Shown in pieces: positions 27,482 to 39,176 of a stretch of DNA of 64,000 bases (position 1 is its first letter; every line of letters starts with the position of its first letter). The stretch spans positions 26,727,001 through 26,791,000 of the forward strand of contig OY727095.1 of assembly GCA_963402885.1 (NCBI GenBank), in the 5' to 3' direction. Below the pieces are notes generated by a model. That model did no database searches. It was not told where the DNA came from and saw only the letters and a list, made by a program, of their open reading frames with translations. Both the position numbers and the translations under genes were made by a program. Source of the stretch: Antedon bifida (Eukaryota > Echinodermata > Crinoidea > Comatulida > Antedonidae).

Positions 27482-28721
27482 ATTTATTTCTTTCCTTCCA
27501 CCCTTCTCGCCCATTTTTTGTGGGCGGCGTATCTCTAATTCTGGCCAACATAAGATTGTGTAACTTTGTCACAAGATTGACCTGTAGCTGTATATGTGCA
27601 GGACGTTTCGTTTTTTGACTTTAGAGTCGCGCAGCGTAAGTTACGCGCGATTTTGTGAATTTCGCGTATTTAACATAGATCAAAAACCAAAAAACAATTT
27701 TAATTGAAACTTGGCAAAAGTGTAATTTATATCATGCGCTAACTTTCTATGGATTTAAATTGGCACTTTTCACAGAAAGTTACGCGCGCACGCGCGTTTA
27801 AAAATTTAAAATGCGAAAATTCACCTTCTAATCAATTTTCTACGCGTTTCATGTCATTTTGAGCATTTCAAAAATTCCCACGCGTGCGCATTTTTCTTAC
27901 GCGCACGTGCGCATGTAGCGCAAAAACTTTTTTTTTTTGCTTGATTTTTGTTTTTTCAGCCTTTTCTAGTAAATTTACCAATTTTCTATCAATTTCGACT
28001 TAAAATCACGTCATACGAGCACGTAGAATTAAACAATTTGCGCGCAATTTTGATGAAAAAGTTCAAAAATTTGTCAAAATTATGCCTTTTTTTAAACAGT
28101 CATAGATTCTAAACTACGTGGTGAACTTTTTTTAAATTACATATTCTGGAAGTAGATGAGTTGTAGATATCGAATCATGCATGAATATGGCTAACCGGAC
28201 ATTGTGACGTCATCGTATGGCCACTCGAATATAAAATATAGGATTTTTGTCTCTTTTGTCATAGCGCATCACATTTAGTAGAGCTCATCTCTACTTATCA
28301 GTATTCTATTTCCTCCTATTTTTATATAATGTCTAGGTCAATCAATTATCTTTCGCATGATTTACCATTTTTAAATTTGTGATGACGTCATCATGTTCAA
28401 AAGCGTCAATAACTTTGGTCACTTATTTTCACCTATTCTGAACTGTATATAGTACGTATAAAGATTATACTGTATATACTGTAACGGCATTTGGTATAGC
28501 CCAAATCATTTAATTCCTACCTACTGCTATAATGTAGCAGGCCAAATAAGACTAAGTACTGATTGGCTATTTGTTATAAACAAATAGGTCCAGGGACCTA
28601 TAGTATAGTATAGTAGTCATAATAATCTTTTTCTGTGTGCAATATTCTAACGTATGACGTGCACGTGGCTTTTGGGCTGCGGATAACCTAACTCGTCCGT
28701 AGTGACGAGTTCAAATCTAGT
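27482..28721 (+). mobile_element. Array unit 21
   Basis: No 5' hairpin; the leader is atypical (ATTTATTTCTTTCCTTCC). It contains the 140-base insert at about 28484-28626 also found in unit 15. Confidence 0.7.
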
Positions 28722-29865
28722 TCTATTTTCTTCTTTCTTTCCACGAATTTTGTTGCACGCATATCTCTAATTATGGCAAACATAAGATTGTGTAACTTTG
28801 TCATAATATTGACCTGTAGCGGTAGATGTGCAGGACGTTTAGTTTTTTGACTTTAGAGTCGCGCAACGTGACTTACGCGCCATTTTATGAATTTCAATGA
28901 TTGATAATAGATTAAAAACTAGAAGTCATTTTGTTTTGAAACTTAGTGAAAATTTAAGTCATATCAAGCGCAAACTTTCTATGGATTAAAAATGGCATGT
29001 TTCACAGAAAGTTACGCGCGCACGCGCGTTTAAAATTTCAAAATGCGAAAAATCAATTTCTAATCAACTTTCTACGCGTTTCATGGCATTTTAAGCATGT
29101 CAAAAATTCCCACGCGCGCGCATTTTTTTACGCGTGCGTGCGCACTTAGCGCAAAAACACCTTTTTTTTCCTTAATTTTTGTTTTTCCAGCCTTTTCTAG
29201 TAATTTTAGCAACTTTTAAACTATTTTGACTTAAAATCATGTCATACGAGCTCGTAGAATTGGACAATTCGCGCGCGTTTTTGATAAAAAAGTTCAAAAA
29301 TTCGTGAAAATTATGCCTTTTTTAAAAAAGTCATAGATTCTAAACTACGTGGTGAAATTTTTTTAAATTACAGATTCTGGAAGTTGATAAGTTTTAGATA
29401 TTGAATAATGAATCGATATGGCTAACCCGACATTGTGACGTCATCGTATGGCCACTCGAATATAAAATAGTGGATTTTTGTCTCTTTCGTCATAGCTCGT
29501 CACATTTAATAGAGCGCATCTCCACTTATCGGTATTCCATTTCCCGTTATTTTTTTATATTGTCTAGGTCAATCAATTACCTTTCGCATGATTTACCAGT
29601 TTTTAAAATTGTGATGACGTCATCATGTTCAAAAGCGTCAATAACTTTGGTCACTTTTTTTCATCTATTCAGAACTGTATGTAGTACGTATACAGTATAG
29701 TGTTATGCTTAATATATTTAGACGTGACACAAAATAGAGAGCGCACTAAAATTGTTCCAATGGCATAATCGTTTTTCTGTGCGCAATATTCTAACGTATG
29801 ACGTGCACGTGGAGTTTGCGTGGCGGATAACCCGAATTCGTCAAAGTGACGAGTTCAAATCTAGT
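28722..29865 (+). mobile_element. Array unit 22
   Basis: 1.14-kb unit without a 5' hairpin; the leader begins TCTATTTTCTTC. Standard 3' end. Confidence 0.75.
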
Positions 29866-31056
29866 TAGGCTATCGCTCTCTGTAGAGCGATAGCCTATTG
29901 TTATTGTCAAAGATTTCATTTTTTCTGCTCATTTTTTGTTGGTCGCATATCTCAAAAACGGCAATAGCAGTTATGTTGTAACTTGGCCAGCAGATGCACG
30001 TATATATGTAGTTGTGCAACAAACTTTGGTTTAATGAAAATATGGTCGCGTAGCGTAACTACGCGCGATTTTCTGAAATTCTTAGATTGACTATAACTTG
30101 AAAACTAATAGCTATTTTTAAATACCACTTGACACACGTATGCTTCATGTCAAGGGTCATATTCCTGTATCATCAGCAAAATTTTGAACATTGGTCAAAT
30201 CGCGCGTACGCGCGCTGTGAAAGTTAAAAATGCTCAAAATCAACTTTCTACACGTTTCAGGACATTTTAAGCATTTCACATTTTTCAAAAAATTTTGCGT
30301 TGCGCGCGCGCTTTTGCGCACTTCGCTCGTACGCAGCCTAGAAAGTCCGTTTTTGCGCTTGATTATTGTTTTTCATAGTTTTATGATATATTTCTTTCAT
30401 ATTTGATGAATTATGAATGCAAAATAATGACACACGTGCACGTCAAACTTTAAAAATCGTGCGCTTGAAAATTGGTAATTTTATGCAAATTTGTGTAAAA
30501 ATATGCCTATTTTGAATCGATTATAGCTCTCCGGGATGTCTGGTGACCCCCAATTTTTTTAACTTAATATGTAAGCAGATATGTTGTAGATATGAATTCA
30601 TGCAAAATTTTTACCTCTGGGTTGTTGTGACGTCATCGTATGGCCACACAAATGTAAAATATAGGGATTTTGTCTCTTTCGACACAGTTCGTCACATTCA
30701 ATAGAGCGCATACCGCGTAAACGTTATCAATTTTCTTCCAATTTTCAATATTTTATTACTAAAACAATTCCTCTTTAGACTTATGAACTTTTTTTTTTAA
30801 TTTGAAAAGGTCATCATTTTCAAACAATTGAATAAACGTGAGTGGTGTAAAATAAAAAATAACCGTCAACTAAACCGTTTACAATGCTAATACCGTCAAC
30901 TGTTGACACTTATTAAACGATTTTGATGCATTCCAGCTGTTCGTTACAATCGTTGTAGTGCAGCCTATTGTAGACTAAGCATAATAAATAACATGTGCGT
31001 GTTACGATGCGTTGGGCGATAGCCTAACTCGTCAACGTGACGAGTTCAAATCTAGT
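29866..31056 (+). mobile_element. Array unit 23 (C subtype)
   Basis: 5' hairpin at 29867-29896 beginning AGGCTATCGC, and 3' arm GCGATAGCCT at 31016-31025. Near-identical to unit 14, which lies 13 kb away in the same orientation. Confidence 0.8.
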
Positions 31057-32641
31057 TGGTTATCCGCAACTTATAAAGTTGCGGATAACCCTTGTGATTG
31101 TAAATATCTTTTTTTTTTTTCATCTTTATTCTTCTTTCTTTCCCGGATTTTTGTTGCAGCTATATCTCAAATTTTTGTAGACATAACTTTGTGTAACTTT
31201 GTCATAAGATTGACCTGTAGCTGTAGATGTGCAGGAAACTTCGTTATATGACGTTAGAGTCGCGCAGCGTAAGTTACGCACGATTTTACGAATTTCAATG
31301 ATTGATCATAGATTATAAACCAAAAGTCATTTTTTATTGACACTTGGTGAAAATTTAAGTCATATTACGGGCGAACTTTCTATGGATTAAAAATGGCATG
31401 TTTCACAAGAAGTTACGCGCGCACGCGCATTTAAAATTTCAAAATGCGCAAAATTAATTTCTAATCAACTTTCTACGCTGATCATGACATTTTGAGCATG
31501 TCAAAAATTCCCACGCGCGCGAAAAAATTTACGCGTAAGGTGCGCACGGAGCATGAAAATCATGTGTTTTTCTCTTGAATTTAATTTTACAGCCTTTCCT
31601 AGTCATTTTAAAAAGATTGACATAATTTCAAATTAAAATGATGTCATACGAACACGTTGATTTAGACCATTTGCGCGCGTTTTAGTTGCAAAAGTGACAA
31701 CATTTTGTCAAAATTATGCCTATTTTGAATCTATTATAGCTCCTCAGGATCAACCGTTACCCCCAATTTTTTTAATTTAATATAGAAGCAGATATGTTGT
31801 AGATATGAATTCATGCAGAATCTTTACCCCTCGGATGTTATGACGTCATCGTATGGCCACACGAATGTAAAATATTGGATTTTTTACTGTTTCGTTATTG
31901 CTCATTACATTAAATAGAGCGCATCTCGCTTATACGTATTCCATTTCCACATATATTTTAATACTGTCTAGGACAATCAACTATCTTTCGCATGAGTTAA
32001 AAATATTTTAATTTTTATGACGTCATCATGTCTAAAAATGTAAATAACGTGGGTCACCTATTTTTATCTTTACAGTAAATTTCAATCTGTTATAACTCGT
32101 CAGAATAAAAAGTGATAATCATGATTAAAACGTTTTCTGGAAGCTATTGGATTGTAGATACAAATTCATGTGAATATTTTGCCAATCAGATGTTGTGACG
32201 TCATCATATGGCCAGTTGAATTCAAAAAGTCATATTTTCATCTCTTGCGTAAAAGTTCATTGCATTTAAACGAGAGCGCATCTCACTTTTACGTGCTCAA
32301 AATTCTTCAAATTTGTATTAATGTAATTATTTAGATAATTATCTTCAAAAATTGTTATCTTTATATGTCAATTTGATGACGTCATCTTGTTAATAATTGC
32401 ATTTAAAAGATGGGTCTCGTAATTTCGTCTATGCTGCACTGCATATAACATACAATGTATTCTGTAAATACTGTAATATGCTGTATGCTACAAAATAGGT
32501 ACAATTCAGCACTGTAAACATATTTAATTCATGTCATAGGATGGCATAATAATTGTCGGCGTTCATATATTTTAAACGTATGTGCATGTTGCGTTTGCGC
32601 GGATAACCCGAACTCGTCAAAGTGACGAGTTCAAATCTAGT
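31057..32641 (+). mobile_element. Array unit 24 (long B-type)
   Basis: B-type 5' hairpin at 31058-31090. 1.58-kb body almost identical to unit 20. The following unit (25) is like unit 13, repeating the 12-13 order. Confidence 0.75.
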
Positions 32642-33865
32642 TCTCTTTTTTTGGTTATCCGCACTTGGCGGATAACCCCTTGTTATTGTCAGGATCTTTT
32701 TTTTTTTTTTTTTTTTTTTCTATGTTATTCTTCTTTCTTTCCCAGAATTTTGTGTCACGTGTATCTCAAATTCTGATCAACATTACATCGTATAACTTTG
32801 TCAGAAGATTTACCTCTATCTGTAGAAGTGCAGGACAGTTCGTTTTTTTACTTTAGAGTCGCGCAGCGTAAGCTACGCGCGATTTTATGAATTTTGCGTA
32901 TTTAACATAGACTAAAAACCAAAAGTCATTTTGTAATGACACTTGGTGAACATTTAAGTCATATCAAGTGCAAACTTTCTATGGATTAAAAATGGCATGT
33001 TTCACAGAAAGTTACGCGCGCACGCGCGTTTAAAATTTCAGAATGCGTAAAATCAATTTCTAATCAACTTTCTACGCGTTTCAGGTCATTTTGAGCATTT
33101 CAAAAATTCCCACGCGTGCGCAATATTTTTACGCGCACGTGCGCACGTAGCGCAAAAACATCTTTTTTTTGCTTGATTTTTGTTTTTTCAGCCTTTTCTA
33201 GTAAATTTACCAATTTTCAATCAATTTCGACTTAAAATCACGTCATACGAGCACGTAGAATTAAACAATTTGCGCGCGTTTTTAATGAAAAAGTTAAAAA
33301 ATTTGTCAAAATTTTGCCTTTTTTAAAACAGTCATAGATTGTAAACTACGTGGTGAACTTTTTTAAAATTGCATATTCTGGAAGATGATGAGTTGTAGAT
33401 ATCGAATCATGCATCGATATGGCTAACCAGACATTGTGACGTCATCGTATGGCCACTCGAATATAAAATATAGGATTTTTGTCTCTTTCGCATAACTCAT
33501 CACATTTAATAGAGGGCATCTCCACTTATCCGTTTTCCATTTCCCCCCATTTTGTTATATTGTCTAGGCCAATCAATTATCTTTCGCATAATCTACCATT
33601 TTTTAAATTATGATGACGTCATCATGTCCAAAAGCGTCAATAACTTGGGTCCCTTATTTTCACCTATTCTGCACTGTATGTAGTACGTATACAGAATATA
33701 GTGTATACCGTATATACTTTGACGTGACGCAAAATAGAGAGCGCACTAACATTTTTACAATGGCATAATCGTTTTTCTGCGCGCAATATTCTAACGTATG
33801 ACGTGCACGTGGCTTTTGCGCTGCGGATAACCTAACTCGTCCGTAGTGACGAGTTCAAATCTAGT
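32642..33865 (+). mobile_element. Array unit 25
   Basis: 5' hairpin at 32653-32677 plus poly-T, then a body nearly the same as unit 13, which lacks that 5' module. Confidence 0.75.
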
Positions 33866-35012
33866 TTTCTATTTTCTTCTTTCTTTCCACGAATTTTGTT
33901 GCACGCATATCTCTAATTATGGCCAACATAAGATTGTGTAACTTTGTCATACTATTGACCTGTAGCGGCAGATGTGCAGGACGTTTAGTTTTTTGACTTT
34001 AGAGTCGCGCAGCGTAAGTTACGTGCGATTTTATGAATTTCAATGATTGATCATAGATTAAAAACCAAAAGTCATTTTGTATTGAAACTTGCTGAAAATT
34101 TAAGTCATATCAAGCGCAAACTTTCTATGGAGTAAAAATGGCAGGTTGCGCAGAAAGTTACGCGCGCACGCGCGTTTAAAATTTTAAATTGCGAAAAATC
34201 CATTTCTAATCAATTTTCTACGCGTTTCATGTCATTTTGAGCATTTCAAAAATTCCCACGCGTGCGCAATACATTTACGCGCGCGTGCACACGTAGCGCA
34301 AAAACATGTTTTTTTTGCTTGATTTTTGTTTTTTCAGCCTTTTCTAGTAATTTTACCAACTTTCAAACAATTTCGACTTAAAATCACGTCACACCAGCAC
34401 GTAGAATTGGATAATTTGCGCGCGTTTTTGATGAAAAACTTCAAAAAATCGTCAAAATTAGACCTTTTTTTAAACTGTCATAAATTCTAAACTACGTGGT
34501 GAACTTTTTTTAAATTACATATTCTTGAAGTAGATGAGTTGTATTTCTCGAATCATGCATTGATATGGCCAACCGGACATTGTGACGTCATCGTATGGCC
34601 ACCCGAATATAAAATATAGGATTTTTTTCTCTTTCGTCAGAGCTCTTCAAATTTAATAGAGCGCATCTCTACTTATCCATATTCCATTTCCCTCAATTTT
34701 TTTATTTTGTCTAGGTCAATCAATTATCTTTCGCATGATTTACAATTTTTAAAATTGTTATGACGTCATCATGTTCAAAAGCGTCAATAACTTTGGTCAC
34801 TTCTTTTCACCTATTCTGCACTGTATGTAGTACGTATACAGTATATAGTGTATACCGTATATACTCAGACGTGACGCAAAATAGAGGGCGCACTAACATT
34901 TTTTCAATGGCATAATCGTTTTTCTGCGCGCAATATTCTAACGTATGACGTGCACGTGGCTTTTGCGCTGCGGATAACCTAACTCGTCCGTAGTGACGAG
35001 TTCAAATCTAGT
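33866..35012 (+). mobile_element. Array unit 26 (last unit)
   Basis: No 5' hairpin. TGACGTCA 34583-34590 is followed by TATAAAATA 34608-34616. The 3' arm is at 34970-34979, hairpin arms at 34981-34988 and 34995-35002, and CTAGT at 35008-35012. Non-array sequence starts at the next base. Confidence 0.8.
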
Positions 35013-35530
35013 TTGTATTGGAACCTTCTTAAACAAATCACCCAGTATATGGGGTGTGTTTGAAGTGGGAGGAGGAGGACCGAAAATGCTGGCGTAATGA
35101 AGTAGCCTATATGATTGGAATTGTAATAGGAAAAGTTACTACATTTGAACTGTCCAGGGGAGGAGTTACGGTTTGTTGATTGTGGCTTGGATGTTGAGAG
35201 GAGAAAGAAGGCTAGGAGGCCGCAGTATCAAAATTAGATATTTTAATTATCAGCAAAAATGAACACCTATTTATTTACACAGTTTACAACGTACTTAAAC
35301 CATAGGCCTATCGTAGCTATGTATACCCTCTCAATTTGAAGCTGAAGTTGAATTGAATTTGTACTGGGAAGAATTTGTTTTTAAAAAAGAGTGTGGGGTG
35401 TTATTGAAGAGAGGTGGGGGTTGGTGGGTATAGGGAGGTAGACCTACTGGCGTCGGGTGTTATGTACTGAGAAGGCTTTAAACTAATTTTAAAACCCGCT
35501 CTGGGGCGGGTATAATTGCTCAGTAACCTA
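35013..35530. other. Non-repetitive flank of the array
   Basis: The base composition changes abruptly at 35013. I see no gene, RNA or recognisable repeat here. Confidence 0.6.
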
Positions 35531-35531
35531 A

Positions 35532-35668
35532 TTCCACATCTCTTTTGATAACTCCTTCAGAAGGTAGATAATTCTCATCATCCAAAGTGTACGTTACTGT
35601 CGCGTGTTCGATTTCCACAATGCTGCAAGTTGCTAATAATAATTACATTATTGATGATATGATAAATG
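35532..35668 (-). pseudogene. Truncated duplicate of a CCP exon
   Basis: On the minus strand this closely matches the first half of the intact CCP exon at 59210-59413 plus its acceptor and about 30 bases of intron (to about 35668). The acceptor AG precedes exon base 35634. The frame stays open for about 35 residues, including the motif VEIEHATVTYTL, then identity ends at about 35532 and a stop follows within a few codons (GLY-TYR-stop at the break). Conservation of the intron flank indicates a DNA-level duplication and not a processed copy. It lies 520 bases from the transposon array. Confidence 0.75.
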
Positions 35669-35740
35669 ATTTGATAGAAAGAAAGGTTCAGTCAATAGTG
35701 AGTTGCGGGCCAAACTTTTTAGTCTCCCTTTCAATAACAT

Positions 35741-36185
35741 GCGTTACTTCTAGAATGTTTACTCGATGGTATATAGTTGGTTCGTACTTTCGGTACTGAT
35801 TTTAACCACTTGATGTAACTTTGTTTACTAATTAAATTGAGTTAGATAATTAGTTATTGACAATTGACAAAACAACGATCGTGATATACACTGTCTAAAG
35901 GATAGATGGATGGATATATTAAACATTGTTCATATTTTCACCCATCCCCTTCCCCATTCCTCAATCCTAATGTTACATACACAACACAACAATTTGGACT
36001 TATTTTGTGACAAGTTTGTCTTTCGGAAGTAATTCCCAAGGTGCTACCTTTAGTTTTAGTGTCTATTTATTCGTTCCTGTAAACGACAATGTGGATAGGC
36101 CTGCGGTACTCCAGTTTCTTTATGCTGAATTTACTGTGTATTCGAGAACCATCTGTGGGCACGACCTATACGGAGGATACACCTA
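35741..36185 (+). repeat. Dispersed repeat family R1, copy 1
   Basis: Shares long stretches (CTAGAATGTTTACTCGATGG, GTAAACGACAATGT, GAGAACCATCTGTGGGCACG) with 36640-36915 and, inverted, with 52045-52290. No coding potential seen; probably a MITE-like element. Confidence 0.6.
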
Positions 36186-36262
36186 AAACCTCAAGATATA
36201 GTATTGCAATACTTTGACAATACTATAAATACGTATTAACCACTTTTGGTCGCCATTTGAAT

Positions 36263-36411
36263 CGCAACTTTATTACTGTGATTGTTGGTACTGTTAGAAT
36301 AATATAAACATATATACAAATAAACTTTATTACTGTGAGTGTGGGTAGGCCCTACTGTTCGATTATAAACACATAATATACAAATAAACTTTATTACTGA
36401 CAGTTGCTTCT
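36263..36411 (+). repeat. Short tandem repeat, three copies of about 55-62 bp
   Basis: The phrase AACTTTATTACTG recurs three times with similar AT-rich spacers ending in ATATACAAATA. It sits between the two direct copies of R1. Confidence 0.5.
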
Positions 36412-36639
36412 CAACGTTTGTATTAATTAATAATTACAAAAAATATAAACGTCGTAGTGGTGTATCGTTAAATGTACTTTACTATTTCAATTGACTATGA
36501 CAGTGAAAGTTTTAACAAAGTATTAAATCGCAAATATTTACTGTATTTAGTGATATATTATTTATAGGCCTATAAAACATGAACAAAATATTTCGTTATA
36601 CTGAGTGGATAAAAACTATATTTAACAATTATTCCTCTT

Positions 36640-36915
36640 TGTACCCATCCTCTTCCCCATCTCTCAACCCTAATGTTACATACAAAACACAAATTTGATT
36701 TGTTTAAATGAGTCTAAATCAAGTTTCTCTTTCGGAAGTAATTTCTAGGGTTCTAATTTTAGTTTAGACTACATAAATCATAGTGTCTATTTATTCGTTT
36801 CTGTAAACGACAATGTATTATAGTCCTGCGGTACGTACATTTGAAATCGCAAGTTTTTACGCTGAAATTACTGTGTATGCGAGAACCATCTGTGGGCACG
36901 TACCATCTAGTTTAA
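36640..36915 (+). repeat. Dispersed repeat family R1, copy 2
   Basis: Direct-orientation partner of 35937-36170, including a CCCATCC-rich start and the GAGAACCATCTGTGGGCACG end. Moderately diverged, with small indels. Confidence 0.6.
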
Positions 36916-37794
36916 ACAAATAACCTACTCACAATTTTTGATTTAAAAAAAGTTACAGGTAATATGTTTCATAACTCAATATCGTCTTCGATAACAACTC
37001 TTGAACAAATTTAAACAAAGTGAACGCGCAAAAACCCTTACAAACGTAGAAATTCAACGAAAATGTGCATACCATTCACCAGACTTGCAATAAGTCATAG
37101 ATCCGTATTCATTCACGGACAAAATATTTGGAACGCGCTCTCTAAAACCAATACATTTAACTTTCAAAAGTAAAGTGGAACTTCCCCATTGCAATTTATG
37201 TATCTTTTATTATGTAGGCCTACATATTTTATTTCAATTTGTTTTTGTTCATGAATATTGTCTGGTATGTGTGTACTGTGTACATGTGAACAATATCCAA
37301 AATGACAAGCACCCGCTTCTTTTGGTACTTTTGAAAATTGTAATTGTGAATGAATAAATTAAAGAAGTGAGAATATATGATGGCCGTCAAATGTAAAATT
37401 GGTATAGCAAAAAATGATTTTACAAACATATATCTCTATATAAAAGAATATCATTGATACAACGATATTCGATGCTAACTTGCAAAAAAAAAACCACCTG
37501 AAGTATTCTTTTGGGTGGGGGTTATACGTAAGAAAAGGAAACTGATTTCTTGATATTTTGACACGCCTTATTATGAATATAAAAATGTTAAAAAAATTTG
37601 AAAAACATTTTTATTTGCCTCCAAGTATTAATATCCAGTGTCAAAATAGCGAAAAAATATGAATATGAGTTAGTGTTTACCGACCGACTGACTCTAGAGA
37701 GTGTATTTTTTTTTGCTTTACATTACGTTTATGCTTCATTCAGTCATTAAAATGACTACTACATTAAAACAAAATTAAAAAATGAACCCTTCTC
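36916..37794. other. AT-rich intergenic stretch
   Basis: No gene recognised. At 37655-37700 it contains a segment (GTTAGTGTTTACCGACCGAC) whose reverse complement recurs at about 44768-44793. Confidence 0.4.
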
Positions 37795-38520
37795 TGGTTA
37801 TTTAAGATAATGTAATGAATACCTGCTTGATGACCTCACCAAAAAGGACATCTCTACTCATTGGAACAAGTCCAACGCCGAATGACTAAAACTCGTTTCT
37901 ATGGGGAAGATATTTCCTATGAACGGCGTCTTAATGTTTTAGGATTAAGTTCAATTGAAAAACGTTTCCAACTTTTATCCATGTCATTTACTGTCAAATG
38001 TCTTTATGGCATCTACTGTGGATATGTTAAACCCTATTCAATCAACCCGCGTCACGGTGATCATCTCATATTCGTACACCCTTTTGCTCGGACAAATTCC
38101 TTAAAGTACTTAATTTTCCACATATTATCCCGTGCATGGAAGGGACTACCGGAAGAAAATAACAAGAGATTCTTTAATTTTAAATACAGGTATTAAGACT
38201 TTTATAAACAAGCTTAAAATTTATTGTAAGTAAGGTTTTGGTATATATTGATGATATTTAATGATATTGCAATATATTTTGACATAGCATTTATATGCAT
38301 TTTTAATTTTTATACATATTATATGTATTTTATACAATCAGTGCAATAGGAGACCTACTAGATAGTGATTAAGTTCGCTTTTTAGAAATCCTGTCTGTGC
38401 CTGGTTGTGTGTGATGTTTTGTTCTTTTTCCACGTTTTTTATATTGTATTTTTATGGAGAAAAATACAATATATTTGAAATATATGAAATGAAATATATT
38501 AATATAAAAATTCAATATCA
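37795..38520 (+). mobile_element. LINE (non-LTR retrotransposon) 3' fragment, broken
   Basis: The ORF 37861-38196 reads as the C-terminal end of a LINE reverse transcriptase: LEQVQRRMTK, SYERRLNVLGL, then RTNSLKY and AWKGLPEE, all typical of the conserved tail of jockey/CR1/RTE-type proteins. Upstream residues fitting the same protein (LTKKDIST) are in another frame, ending near 37858, so a frameshift separates them. About 300 bases of AT-rich 3' UTR follow, ending in ATATTTGAAAT-type repeats near 38510. The catalytic part is missing; this is a dead 5'-truncated copy. Confidence 0.7.
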
Positions 38521-39066
38521 TTAATTAACTTTAAATTAAATGAAAGTTGACAACATTTAAATTACAATAATGTTGTTTAATATTATAACAATACAAAGTT
38601 CAGTATAATCTTGTCTTCTTTCAACAAAATCAAAAACAAAACGACTTATTAATGGGATAAACAGACAAACCATAGTTTGTCTTTTGGAAACCATTTTTTA
38701 CATAGTTTTAAGGACAGAACAGGTAATGTGTTCGACGGTGTCCCGCATCTTTATGCAAACCCCATTTTTCTTAGCGGCCATGTATTGCGAGGAGTACGTT
38801 TACTCAACGACAAAACAACATCCCCAACATTTCGTTTGGGCTCTACCCATTTCTGACATTGCAATGAAGACTGTGTAATATCACTTAAATATCCATTATT
38901 TATCATAATGTGCAATAAAAGTGGGTTGTCCCCACAAAAGAGAAAATAAAATATATCTTACATAAATGTTTCATTATTTATTTCTTATGATAAAACATAT
39001 TATCTTTTAATAAATCTTTTATGATAATTATTAACTTCAACTTTATCATTCAATTAGAGAACATAC
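38521..39066. other. Intergenic, no gene recognised
   Basis: AT-rich. A 64-codon ORF at 38684-38878 has no recognisable domain and I do not call it. Confidence 0.4.
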
Positions 39067-39127
39067 CTGTAAAAACTTTCTGTACCAATGAAAATAGCAA
39101 GAAGAAGAACATCAGCCGTTGAGCCAT
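39067..39127 (-). CDS. Candidate signal-peptide first exon of a minus-strand gene
   Basis: Minus-strand ATG at 39125-39127 opens 20 codons with a basic N-terminus (MAQR) and a hydrophobic run (LMFFFLLFSLV), then a GTATGT donor at 39061-39066. The exon ends in phase 1, the same phase used by all the CCP modules in this window, so it could be spliced to a CCP exon. The only CCP-like sequence downstream on the strand is the truncated copy at 35532-35634. It may be the first exon of a small or decayed CCP gene, or a chance ORF. No convincing TATA box was found. Confidence 0.45.
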
Positions 39128-39176
39128 AGTCGACGTACACATACTTTTTGCAGAATGTTCAATTAAGACATAATTA

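Larger units (their letters stand above)
1..35012 (+). repeat. Head-to-tail array of Helentron/Helitron2-like non-autonomous elements
   Basis: Seen: 27 occurrences of the same 3' end, a 10-base arm then hairpin AACTCGTC/GACGAGTT (or AATTCGTC), CAAAT and CTAGT, spaced mostly 1.14-1.25 kb apart and all in one orientation. Many units start with a hairpin whose first arm is the reverse complement of the 3' arm. Known: Helitron2/Helentron elements have asymmetric terminal inverted repeats, a 3' hairpin and T|T insertion, while canonical Helitrons end in a hairpin plus CTRR without inverted repeats. Inference: this is a tandem array of non-autonomous rolling-circle elements. Rep/helicase ORFs are absent; the short ORFs are out-of-phase poly-T or poly-A translations. 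The left edge of the array is outside the window. An alternative is a satellite that merely descends from such an element. Confidence 0.8.

Noticed and set aside
249-32856. Short ORFs (60-112 codons) throughout the array, including Phe-rich or Lys-rich ones
   Set aside because: They are translations of poly-T/poly-A and of repeat bodies, differ in frame between units, and show no codon conservation or domains.
1-35012. CRISPR-like or bacterial repeat array
   Set aside because: Repeat units are 1-2 kb, contiguous and similar along their whole length, with no short repeat/unique spacer pattern; the neighbours are spliced eukaryotic exons.
1-35012. Canonical Helitron family
   Set aside because: The 3' CTAG and hairpin would fit, but the inverted 5'/3' arms and T-rich junctions fit the Helitron2/Helentron type better. 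The exact class stays open without solo copies.
1-35012. Histone, rRNA or snRNA gene cluster
   Set aside because: No histone reading frames, no rRNA-like or snRNA-like sequence in the units.
38684-38878. 64-codon plus-strand ORF as a gene
   Set aside because: No domain, promoter or splice evidence, and the region is otherwise repeat-rich intergenic DNA.
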